Shown here in pieces: positions 16,534-28,900 of a stretch of 64,000 nucleotides of DNA. A program made the position numbers and the translations under genes. Position 1 is the first letter of the stretch. Every line of letters starts with the position of its first letter. Under the pieces are notes generated by a model. The model saw nothing but the letters and a program-made list of their open reading frames with translations. It did not search any database and was not told where the DNA came from. Source of the stretch: Ciona intestinalis (Eukaryota; Chordata; Ascidiacea; Phlebobranchia; Cionidae); NCBI RefSeq assembly GCF_000224145.3, contig NW_004190488.1:165059-229058 (forward strand), given 5' to 3'.

Positions 16534-19500
16534 ATGGCAGATTCTGACAGTATTTTGTCTGTAACAACCGGCACAGACCAACATGACGACCCACTAGCAG
16601 ATTTAACGGATGAACAACTGTTTCAAATAGTTGAAGATACAATGTAGGTGTTAATGTGAAATAACTGTACTACACGTTGTTTGTTTTATATTGTGTAAGT
16701 GCCAAATTGATGGTTTAATGCTTAAATATCTTGTCCAATGACACACGGCAAAATATTACACCTAGATGATGATTCTAATCATAGGCGCCTAGAATAGGTG
16801 TACAGGGATGGCATACTCGGCTACCGACTAAACTAGTCGCCGCCTAAATTTGATTTTGCTTATTTATTCGCTTGACTAAAATTTTAGTCGGCCGATTTTG
16901 ACCGACTAACTTCTGTGACCAGAAATGTACTTAGACGGCCGATTAAATGTGAAAAACACCGACTAAATTTTAGTCGTCCAACTAAAAAAACGCAGTAACC
17001 AATAGTTACCGGCGGTAACGGTTATTTCGTATTTTATATTTCAGACATGGTAATGAAGTCATCCGAAGTGAGACCGAAATGTTTGAGAAGTTTTTTCGTC
17101 GAGTTGAACCAAAAGAAACAAATTCTTTTCAACCGAACATCCACACACCTGTGGTGCATGTCCAAGAGGTCGGGATTAAGTTTTTAAAGAACCTTTAAAA
17201 TATTTGCGTAATAATATGTTTTGATTTTCATCTCAAAAGTTTATCAGCTTCGGTTTATAAACTAAAGCCATCTCCGGTGACTAAATTTTCATTTTTAAAC
17301 CGAAACATTAAAAATGAAAATTTAATCATACATATCGGCTGTCATGTTTCTATTTAAACTGACCCGATATTTCGTGTTTTACACACCTAAGTTTGATGGT
17401 ATTGGTAAAACACACTTTAATTAAAAATTTTACCAGTATGTTATAGCATTAAATTTAAGTTACAAATGTTTTGATATAGATTCAACTATATTAAATCAGT
17501 TTTATCATGGATTTTTGTTAGTTGTTACAAATATAAATCTCTTTGTTCTAAATGTAATAAATAGTTAAAAGTATAAAGTTAAGTGGAAATTCTATAGATA
17601 ACCTGTAGCATTGTAACCTCAGATACACAACAGAGGGCGTAAACGCTCCAGATCCAAAGGCAGTGCCGTTGATAAACTGCTTCGCTTGACAGCTGAACAG
17701 AAGTGTGACATTGCTCAACGTGAGTTAGAAGAACTACGAGATGAAATTGACAAACTAAAAGACGAATCTGAGAGAATTCTTGACAATTACAGGGTAATAT
17801 TCATTTATTTCCAAAAAAACTTTGACGTAGCTTAATGTTTTAGTGTCTTAGAATGAAACTTGTTTTGGTATGTTTTGTGAATTAAAATTCCTTCCTGGAA
17901 TTTTGTAATCAGATTATTTTGGTTGTGTTTAATTTAACAGCTGCTTTTGTGTTGTCAATTTTTATTTTGACAGCACTTGAGACATTTCTTGGCTCATATT
18001 TCTCAAGCGTGACATTACGTAATACTGACTATAAAATGTTTTTTTTAATTTCACTGCTAGCAAACAAATGTGTTTTAGTATGTGAGTGTGCCTGATTTTT
18101 CTGCATGACCAACAGTTTGGACAACTGATTAGAGAAACTGGGTTTGTGTATTAAGTGTATTAGCAAAGAAAACATCGTCATTATAGTAGCAGCATCGGAC
18201 TTTGAACCTGAATGGTTATGGGGCATGCAGACTAACAATGGTGCTGAGGGCAGGTTAAATACATGGTATATAGTATATTACAACGCATACATTGTCCAGG
18301 CTGGCTTGGAAGAAGCAGAACTCCGAATTACTGAGATAAAGAAAGCAACTTATGAGTTTGATCGAGATATTTGTAAAGGTTCAATTAATGCTCGAACAGG
18401 AAAAGTTGTCGCTGAAAAAGTCGTTCGTTATTTTGAAGATAAACTTAAATGGAGGGTGGGTTTATTAATTTAGAATTCATTTTCTGTTTCTTTCTGTTTT
18501 TTAAAAAACGTAGTGCAACTTCTATTTTGTCTGTTTGGTTATGGTAACACATAACAAATAATAAGTAATAATTAAAATAGATGGGAAGTCAAGGTACAAT
18601 GATGAGCATTAAAAGGCCAAAGAATAAGAACTGATTATGCATTATTTATTCATAGAAATACTTGGTTGATTTATTTATTTTCTGTATCTGTTTGAATTAT
18701 GTATGTCACAATCTTTAACATAGGATACCCTGATCGAAAAGTTAAGATTGAAAAACTCAACCCTGAAAGTTCAGAAAAAGAAGTTACAGCTTCAACTAAA
18801 GCAGGTAACATCAAACAAAAGCTAATGCAATAATATAATAATAATAACTTTATTTCTCTTCAATTAGCGAAGATTTAAAAGTATTTTAAATGAAAAAACA
18901 GGATATAGCAACAAAACAACACCTGTTAAAACTTGCTTACAGTTAAAAACATATTTGCATTTACAATCTTATCTTTATAAATGATAATATACTCTTATGA
19001 GAATAGATGATTAAAAAAACGCCTGATGCAATGTTAATCTAAGTATTATTTCAAGCAATGGAAAAATGACTTGTTTTTGACCATTTTTCACAAATATAGA
19101 AGACAATTTTTAATAAAAAATCTCACTTATCATACATCTGCGTTTCCAATGTTCTAGAAAGAAGAAATGGGAGAAGTTCTTCATGAAGTTGATTTCAACC
19201 AACTTAAAATTGAGAATCAACAATATTTAGAAAAAATTGATGAAAAAAATCAAGAACTTCTTAGATTAAAACTGATGGCTGGAAATACTTTGCAAGTTTT
19301 AAATCTTTACAAGGTTTGTGTGAGGTGTTTTTTTTTGTTGCTGTTGCTAATAGGCATAATATATATTCCATGCCTAAGAACTAATCTTTTGGCATAAAAA
19401 CTAACATAGATGATATTGACAAAATCATTTATCTGCCATTGGCGCCATGTTGTGAAAATGTTCCCAACCTAGTCTCTGTGCATTGCATATGAAGCATTGG

Positions 19501-21195
19501 TTGAATAAATGTACATTTACTAATTAATTGATCAGGTAATGGGGCAACTGTGTCCTATACCCTAAGTCCCGTGGCATGCCTTAGCATAGTATTTCACCTA
19601 CATCAAATAGAAGTTATTTTATGTTTTGTAAAATATTTCTAATGTGTAAAATATAAATACGTGTAGATATAGTAATTTAATATGAAAGTACGCACAGAGT
19701 ACCAGATAATCAAAATGTTTGTTCACAGAAAAAGCTTCACTCCTTGACTGCTGAAGCTGAGCGGTTACAAACAGAAATCATTTCCCGAGAAGAAATGCTG
19801 TTAAGGTTTGGAGCTGAATCACATGTTGTCGAGGAGGTATATATGTAGTTGGGTGGGGTAAGGTGGGACACCTTCTTATTCATTTTTTCATTCTCTTTGG
19901 TAGTAAACAAAGAACAGCCAATGTTAATTGTTTAAAACATGATCAGGTGTATATTAAGTTCTTAAGATATTTTATCTTACCCCACAGTACTATATCTTTA
20001 TTATTTATTTACACTGTGGTGCTGGCAAACTTTAAATCACTGATGTACGATTGCATACTATATGATGTGTCTCAAAATACCTCATTTATGTGTGTGTGGG
20101 CCATTGTGGGTGATTGTATTTTATCTCTCACACAATTTAAAGGACCCATTAGTGACTACTTGGTTGTACCAAATACAATTAAGTGTCTTGTCAGCGATAC
20201 ACATGTCTGTCTATAATTTTTGCAGCATTTAGATTCAAATATATTTAGTTATAATAACACATGAACCTATACAGTATATACATAGTTTAGATAATTTTTT
20301 GAATCAAAGTGTACTGAAATACATTAAATAATAATATAGAATCCTACACTTATGTGAAAATGTTTGGTACATAATTTGAAATTCTATTTTTTAATAGTTG
20401 GGTGCAACAGCTATGCTCTTTTATTGACACTTTTCCATCACTTTGTATTCATGGCATGCATTATTTAGCAACTGTTTTGTTTTTCTGTTCATCCCTTTTT
20501 TTTGTTATTGAAATAGCATATTCTTTGATATCGTTATATTGAAATTATATATATTGAAGAGATAAATAAAAATTATATTATGTAGTAAGCATATTAACAT
20601 TCTTTTAATAGGAGAGATTAGTTGCTGAGAAGAAAAACAACACTCTTCGTCAACGTCTTGCCGATTTCAGAGTTCCTGACGTGCAAGATTATGTGGAGAA
20701 AAAGGCAAATTTGACCGAACTTCAAAAAGTTGTTAAAAGTTGGGAAAGAAAGGTTGAGATAGCTCAGGTACTTAGTGTTCAAAATATTTTTTAAAAAAAA
20801 TAGGCTACCTAATCAGAGTTTAAAAATATAGGCTACCTAATGAGAAAATTTTACATGTGTTAAAAATATCACATGTTTGGAGTTCTTTTCTAAATGGGTG
20901 AAGTCTTATGCTGATGTATGCCAGGAGATCTGGAAATTAGGGTAGTTTTATCATGTATGGTTACAAATATGATAGACTACAAATTTGTTGCTGTCTGATG
21001 GAGTTAATATTTGCACTTCAAGTCTTAATACACAAATAGTAATGAAATTCCTAAACAGCGCTTGTACACATCATTCATTATGATTTGATTTGTTGCATTT
21101 TACAGATGGCATTAAAAACTCACAAAAAATATTGGCAACAAATTTGGAGTCAAAGTCAACAAATGAATGTTTGGAGTCACCATGATACAAAATAA
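16534..21195 (+). CDS. CCDC113: Coiled-coil domain-containing protein 113 (cilia and flagella associated protein 263)
   Basis: Nine exons: 16534-16643, 17045-17168, 17623-17793, 18300-18455, 18724-18804, 19158-19313, 19729-19836, 20612-20767, 21106-21195; 383 aa, close to the roughly 377 aa of vertebrate CCDC113. The family acts at centriolar satellites and in motile cilia and flagella. What is seen: a short acidic N-terminus, then SETEMFEKFF, GRKRSRSK, the conserved EKLRLKNSTLKVQKKKLQLQL block, HEVDFNQLKIENQQ, LKLMAGNTLQVLNLYK and WERKVEIAQMALK, in the family order. Nearly the whole protein is heptad-rich helix. The only uncertain junction is the donor of exon 2 (GTCGGG at 17169); GTGCAT at 17153 or GTCCAA at 17159 would keep the same phase and shorten the exon. 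Stop TAA at 21193-21195 overlaps an AATAAA (21191-21196). Confidence 0.93.
18095..18255 (-). mobile_element. Degenerate SINE
   Basis: ACAGTTTGGACAACTGATTA and TAGTAGCAGCATCGGACTTT match the SINE middle. Lies 45 bases before CCDC113 exon 4. Confidence 0.5.
19840..19993 (-). mobile_element. MITE copy 4, internally shortened
   Basis: Its left end overlaps the splice donor of CCDC113 exon 7 (GAG|GTATATATGTAG at 19837). The right end is CTTACCCCACAGTACTATA. Confidence 0.75.
20085..20225 (-). mobile_element. Degenerate SINE
   Basis: AGGACCCATTAGTGACTACT and AATTAAGTGTCTTGTCAGCG match the SINE middle. CCDC113 intron 7. Confidence 0.5.
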
Positions 21196-22914
21196 ATCAT
21201 TTTCACTTGTTCATTTTTGTTGAGATTGGCAATTTATGTTGGTTGTGTTATGAATTGTGATTATAATATAAAATCTGTATATGTAAAATTGCACTGTATA
21301 TACAAATAGTATGTTTTGTTCAATTTGTTGGTTATGACCCAAGTACTAAACGAAGAAGTACTAGTACACTGAGCCTGCTGTTATAGACTGCTATATATTG
21401 AGTACATGACACAATGCAGTCTTTGAAAGTAAGATGAAACGTAATTAATGTCTTATTATATTAAATTATAGGGTAATTAAACAAAAAGTATAATCAAGAC
21501 AGAAATTTCATACGCAGGGTAAACGAGTATTCGTGGGTGATGACAATTAAGAAAAAAAAATTAGGTCACATTGAAACTAGTGGAAAATCGTTCAGGACTG
21601 TACTGGCCGGCAACGACGGTGCATTTCATCTTTCCTTTGCCGTTATTGGTGGTGAAATAGCATATATAAATATAAAAGAGACCATATAGTGTCCTATTTA
21701 AAAACGTTGCCGAAATAAACAGCAAGCCTCCGTGGCGTATCTACTTTGTACATAATACATAAGTCAAACATGTCTGAACAAACAATATACTTACCAGAAT
21801 AACTAACTGTCTGTGTTTCGTGTAATAGTTCACACGCCAGAAATTCGTCCACGTTACTCACAAAGCGTTTAAATGTCTTGATTGAACCCAGGTGCGTATT
21901 TTCCAAAATTGCATGAAAGCAGACATATTACATGCATTCCTATACAAGGCCTTTTTGCAGGTAGCACCTCCAACCCAGTGGTCACTAATGTGTTGTCCAA
22001 ATTATCAGCGATATTTAAAAAAATAAAATAAAAAAGTAATCACTTACAAAGTAACATATATCGTAACTCGCAAGCTGGCACAAGGTGTATTAACACCCGT
22101 GTTATAACGACTGTCGTTTTCCGGCCACGCGGTTTAAGTAAGTTACATTCATTCACTTTGTAAGATGAATACGTCAGCACAAGAACTTGATAATCATCCA
22201 AACGTAACGGTGTGTATTTCAACAGCTTTTAAAGAAGAAATTCCTAAATATATACTTTATCTTATAATGTTCATATGTTCGCTTTATAATAATAAAAAAC
22301 AAACCAAAGTGTTGTTTTAATTGTTTGGCGTGTTGGGTACACCTGGTGCATTGCGCGTGTGAAAACCCAGCTGTTGTTATTAATAGCATGTACTAACAAT
22401 AACTGCTGTGCTACAATGACGCCACCAGTCCAGCTTGTGGTGGATTATTACTACGATTACTGCAATGCATTCAGAAGTCACGGTCAACTAAACTGGCAGG
22501 GCTTGATTATTCCGGCGGGAGGCGAAAAGTGTGAAGTCGCCTGATTACAAGCGCTAGGCAAAACGCGAAATTTACTTGGTTCGAAGCATTGTGCGTTGAT
22601 TGCTTTACATTAGTAAGTATTGCTACCAGTATGTATATGCTGAATATAGTGGACGCTGGAGTGGCTATGAGTGCTGTGAAGAGGAGTCGGTATAACGCAG
22701 ATCGTCATGAACAACCGGTTGTGTAAACGGCAGACTTCGCAAATGAAACAATTGCCGTTACACGTATAGTTTGTATAAGTTGTTATTACATAAAAGAACC
22801 AGTATGTACAGGCAGCCCGTGTGGCTCACGCCAGTTCGCGACGTGGAGAGTCTAACTTTGTAATACCTTATAGGATATTATACAGTTGTCAAAATTAGAC
22901 ATAGATAATATAAA
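21196..22914. other. Intergenic region and ESRP 5' region
   Basis: About 1.7 kb separates the CCDC113 stop from the ESRP start codon. It holds one headless SINE (21955-22155) and otherwise no recognisable element. A 61-codon frame at 22359-22544 has no visible family and is not called. The ESRP promoter and 5' UTR should be here. Confidence 0.45.
21955..22155 (+). mobile_element. SINE lacking its head
   Basis: From CTCCAACCCAGTGGTCACTA to the tail GTTTTCCGGCCACGCGG. The tRNA part is missing. Confidence 0.75.
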
Positions 22915-25900
22915 ATGATTACAAGAAGTGCCGACCAAACTGGCGGTCATTACTGTGATTTTTTGGTCTTGTTCTATTGCGGAACGAACGGTGATAATTC
23001 TCCGGAACTTCTCGGAAGCGACGAAAGTGATTTAATTGTTATAGCATGGCAACTCCTGGATCTGCAACAAAACCAAGTAAGTAACGTGATAGTTTTGTAT
23101 AAACAGAATATTCAACACGATTTAAATAAATGAGAATTGTTTGAGTTTAATTGGGTTTACTAATTATGTATACGCGTGTCATATCTATTTACCTTCGCAA
23201 AGCGGGACAGTTTATAACACGGGTGTGTTTTAACGCGCCGCTACGTAGGGAGTTTCAAACACCTGACACCCATGCTTGCGAAATAATTTACAAGTGTAAT
23301 AATAAATTAGGTATATATTTCGTTTAAACATGTGATTTCTAATTTGAGTAATCTATAATAAAAATATTTTTCTATTTGTCTCTTGACCATGGTTACACAC
23401 GTCGACCGCTGCGAAAGCAGCAGCGGCGAGCTTCGAATCTTTGTTTGTCTTTCGACTACCACGCGTGGCTTTTAGTTTTTGTGGTTGCCTGTACCAGAAC
23501 CGCTCATAACTTGACACGTTTTCTATAATTTTGATAAAAGTCAAAAGCAATATTAAATTTATATTTTTTAATGGTCGAAACTTTTTTCATTTGACGGAAA
23601 TTAAAAAAAAGTTAATACACCGCGTTTTTAAACAGCATCATAATATGTGAAAGCGCAAAAGATAAAGGACATTTCTGTTTAAAGATATAGTAGAGTGGGA
23701 GAAGATGGGACACCTTTAGCACATAATATATAAATATCCTGATCGATTTTCAACAATTAACAACGGTCTATATCATCGTCTTCCTGAGAATACGGTTTTA
23801 TAATTCATTGAATTTTCTTTGTTTCCTACCGAATGGAATGAGAAAATAGAAAAAAAGGTGTCCCATCTTTCTCCCCCCTACTATATAATTGTGGCCCCAC
23901 GCAACTCTAGATAAACTTTCCTATAACCGTTCATATCACGACCAGGAAATATGAGATTTAGTTGATAACGTATCTTTTCCTTTTCCGCCCAACTTTATAC
24001 CATAATAAAAACCTTTTTATTTGTTTTAATTAGACGGGCGACATTCATTACATTTGCGTCAAAAGCGAAGAAGAAATGAAAAATAAATGGAAAGAAGTTG
24101 CTGGAATAGACGAAGAAGTTATTGCTAAGGCTCCGATGTTTGAAGATGCCATACAACAGGTGTTTTATTTGTCTGATACCTTATAAATATTCGGGTGGTG
24201 GAAGATAGGACAGGACACCTTTTTATTCTATTTTTTTCGTCCTAATAACTAAAAGTGGCAATAACCAAAAAACATTCAAAAAATTATTAAAAAATATCCT
24301 TAAGACTCCTATAGACCATTATTAATTGTTTAAAACACTATCAGAATATTTTGTTATTATGTGCTAAAGGTGTCCCATCTCCCCCCAGGCTACTATATTA
24401 GTGGGGTCAGATAGGATACCACTAACACCTAAATCACATATTTCTTGATCGTGTTTTGAACAATTATAACAACGCTCTTTTAAAGTCACGGAGCTACGGT
24501 TATAAAATTTCGTAAATATTCTTTGTTTACTAAACTAAACGGAACAAAAAAACAACAAAAACATATGTACCATCTTATCCCAATTAAAGTATATATAAGT
24601 GCGTTTCGTTTGTAACTGTATCAATTTACAATTACTATTGGTTCAATATTGGGGCTTGGTGGTCAGCAGGCGCTAGTTTTGGTGTATACCCGATTTGGTA
24701 CTCGGATGCTGCAGCCAGTTTTGGCCTAATGGTCATTGCTTCAACCCAGTGGTCATAATGGGTTGTCTAAATCATTAGCCATACATAGAAACCTTAAATA
24801 TAACATTCACGTACAAAGTCGCTACACAGTATCTCGTAAGTGGGTACGAGGTGTATAGAATGAGGCACCTGTGTTATAACGACTATTGTTGAACAACTAC
24901 GCGGAAATAAATAAACGTTTTTCATTTAATTGTTGTCAAGTGTCTATTAAAAGTTTACTTTATGTCTTTTAAACCACATTAATTAATTATACCTTTAATG
25001 TATGAATGTTTTTTTAGTTCGAACACGCCGTACGGAACGAACTAAACGAGAAAGGCCGAACATGCAGCTTTACTCTTTGCACTGATGGTCAAGCACATAT
25101 CAGACAAGTCCTGATGCCAGGATCAATACGCAACAATACTCAACTACCGGATTTCTGCTATAGGTAAAATCAAGTAGCTCTTATCTCAGTGCTTAACCCC
25201 TGCTGTCTCGCGACCATTTGAAAAAGTTATCCCAGTAAAAAGAAATAGACGCGTTTTTGTTAAAGCAATCGGGAAACCGAACTGGCGCCATGGCACAGTA
25301 GTGGTTGGCCACCTGCCAATAGCCCAGAGCATATAGGTTCGAGGCTCGTCACTGTTACTATTATAGGCATGTGTTTTTCGGCAAGACAATTTAATTGTCG
25401 TACTTTAAAAATGAAAAAAATCGCTGATAAATATATGGTAATTCGTAAGCAGCAACGGGATGTATAAAACAGAGCACTTGGATATAACAACTGTTGTTTC
25501 TCCGCCGCGCGAGGGCAAATAAGTTACATTCATTCATTCAATAGCTTAGGAATTTACTCTTCATTTACCTTTGATCCCTGTCGAACATTTTTCAAATATT
25601 CTGTATCTTTGTTTTAGAAAATGCACATCCAATGATTCTATAGGTTTGTATATTGCGTTAAATTAATTCAGTATTTTTAAACAGCTTCTTTGATCTGAAA
25701 AAGGAATTTAGTCGAAATCGTTCCAACTTCAATCCGCATGCTATGGACTGTGGTGTGGAACCTTATACCTCTGTTGAAGATATGTTAAAATGTATCCTTT
25801 ATAATTTAAGTGCATTGAGACCTATCGGTGGAGGGTGGTAGTAAACAAAGAACATTCACAGAATTATAATACCGTATCCTCACAACTCCCATAGTCCGTT

Positions 25901-28900
25901 GTTAACTGTTTAAAACTCGATCAGAATATTTGGATGTTATGTGCTAAAGGTGTCCCATCTTACCCCACAGTGCTATACAATTTGTTTGGGTATACAGTCG
26001 CATAAAAGCGATTTTTTCAGTTACTTTAGATACTAAATATTTCTAAAATTTTACACGAACAGCAGGGTAAGGAAAGACAGGTCAGCTTTAGCACTTAATA
26101 TCCAAATTTCCTGATCGTATTTTAAACAATTAAAAATGGTCAATGGGAGTCGTTAGGATACGGTTTTATAATCCCTTAACGGGTATTAGTTTACTACCAA
26201 ATTTAACGAAAAATTAGAATGAAAAAATGCCCTATTTTCTCCCACCCCACCATGCTTTATATACAAAGTCTATTTTTCTCAACCCCAACACAACAGACTT
26301 ACAGGTTAATGTAAAGGAGCATGATACGTTTGGTGTTGACCATGTTCGTCGTATGAGTTCTGTAGTTCAGTTGCTGATATCACCTAGATATGGCAAGTTT
26401 AGCTATAGGATATATAGCCTACAATACCTAAAATGCAAAAAATTCGGCTTTGTAGAATATGCACGTCGTTTTCCTAAAAAAAATAGACAAAAAACGAAAA
26501 ACTCAGCCTATTTTGATCGAAACATGGGACAGCTTTTAAATTGATTCTGTATGTGTGAGGTCCCACGGCGAAACGCGTCAAGCGACCCGGGATATATAAA
26601 GCTAAATTTGTCGTAACTCTTATTGCCTAGATGGGACTATGTCTTTTTAACTTATCAAATTCTTCGTTTCTCCCCATAATAACATAACATGCATATTTCA
26701 CACAGGCCACACATTCGCTGAACCAGAAAGAGTAACAGATCGACTTGAGACTGGCCCGTGGTAAGAATATAACCTTATTCTATAGTATGGTGGGGGAAGA
26801 TGGAACACCCTTTCATTCTTTTACTTGTCCCGCTAGTAAACTAAAAATATTCAGAGAATTATAAAACCGTATCTTTACGACTTCCATAGACCGTTGATAA
26901 ATGTTTAAAACACGATCATGATATTTGAATTTGATATGTACTAAGATGTCCCGTCTTCCCCCATCCTACTATATAGGTTTAAATTGGTCGAATGACACTG
27001 AAAAACACCATTAAATGAATTTTAGTAATATTTCCAAACTTGACTGATTTTAGAAATATAAATTATATTAGTTTATGTCTTCAATGTTACTACATCAGAA
27101 ATAGCTGGTAAACTGATTTTAAGCATGTGTCTTATTATAGCATGACATCTGAGCTTATTAATGATAACACGGTTGTTCGTGCACGAGGATTGCCATGGCA
27201 GGCTTCAGATCATGACGTCGCAAGGTTTTTCAAAGGTCTTAACATTCCAAGGTATTGTCCTATCATTCTGCATTGGTGAATATAACATATTTAGTTTTCT
27301 ACTGTCATTACTTTATTTAACTGGGTAAATTGGTGAAATTTATATACTAGGATGGGGGAAGATGGGACGTCGTTTTATTCTATTTTCTCGTCCCATTTGG
27401 TAGGAAACAAAAAACATTTAAAGAATTATAAAACCGTATCCTCACGACTTCAATAGACCATTGTTAATTGTTTAAAACCCGATCAGGATATTTGGACATT
27501 ATTTGCTAAAGGTGTCCCATCTCCCCCCCCCACACCTTACTAATATCGTATTGTGTATTTTAGCTCGTTTCAGACGCTAAAAAACTAAATTGTTACTATT
27601 TTTCTCACGATTGCACTATATATTACTACAACGCTGTTTTTGGGGTGCTAATTGTTTGTTTTTCACAATCACTATTGTTTGGTTTTTTTTTGTTGGTGCT
27701 TCACTGTTGGTGTTGGTGGTCTCTTGACACGTCAATCCACTGTACTGGTTTTGGTTCGGTGACGTCATTGGTGTTTGGAAATGGTCTTTTTGTGGATTCG
27801 GCTCTTGGTGGTTGGTTAACAGAGGTGGGGCAGCTTTAGTGTTGAACCCTCAGGGACGCCGAAACGGAGAAGCGCTGGTTCGATTCGAGAATGAACAGCA
27901 AAGAGATCTTGCATTGTTGCGTCACAAGCACCATATGGCCAGCAGATACATTGAGGTGAAATATGAATATAGGCATATAGGTCCAACAGTAAAAGGACTT
28001 CGAAAGATATAAATTTAAAAGTCATATGAAAACACAATCTACCGATTTTATATTGTATTTCCAAGATAGTCCAGAAAGACTATAGAATTTAAAAGGTTGT
28101 TATTATTTCGAACCCGTTACGCATCCACGCTAACGAGTGCATCACGCGCAACGTGCACATTTCTAATCAGCATATTAAACGTTGCATGTCACACACCGTC
28201 GCTTTATGCAAAAGACACGAAAGAACTTTAACGGCGCTCTTCCACGGCGCGAAAAAGATTATGTATGGTAATGTGTGATATAGTGCTTAAATCAGGGCCC
28301 GATGATAGCTGTCGAGCGATGCCGATCAAGGAAACGTGATTCATTGTTCGTTTCCGAAACACAGATAGAAACGCATTGATGCAACATCTCCCCACCACGT
28401 CACACGCACTGTATGGGCTTTAGTTCTAGGAACTATTGTCGATATTCACATTACAGTGTGCACTAAGAGTTCCATTGTAGCCACGTATGTGGCGTAGTAG
28501 GCAAAACTAGCTGTTTAGGTAGGACGCATTGCGCTTTTTTGGCCTGAATTACATTGTGTGTAACAAGAGTTGTGTTTTTAGGTGTACAGAGCTTCTGGAG
28601 ATGAATTTCTTAAAGTGGCTGCAGGTTTGTTTATTAAACTGTCTCCACTAAACGTATGAGAAGTCATTATAACGACTCTTTATGGATGTTTGCATTTTAA
28701 TAACAGTCATGTCTGCGAACTCATCATCAAATTTCATGCGAGTTCGGGTTCGAATCTCAGTTACAGAATAAATACAGAATCGCTCGCTTTAGCTTTGTAA
28801 AAGCAGTATTTATACCGAGGAAATCCTAAATAATATCTCTAACTAAATGAATAATAAAATACGCCTCACCTTTTGGCACATAAAATTCAAATATCTTTAT

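Noticed and set aside
18840..19010. Possible LINE tail (TAATAATAATAATAACTTTA)
   Set aside because: Only a simple AAT-rich start is seen; no second copy in the window to confirm it.
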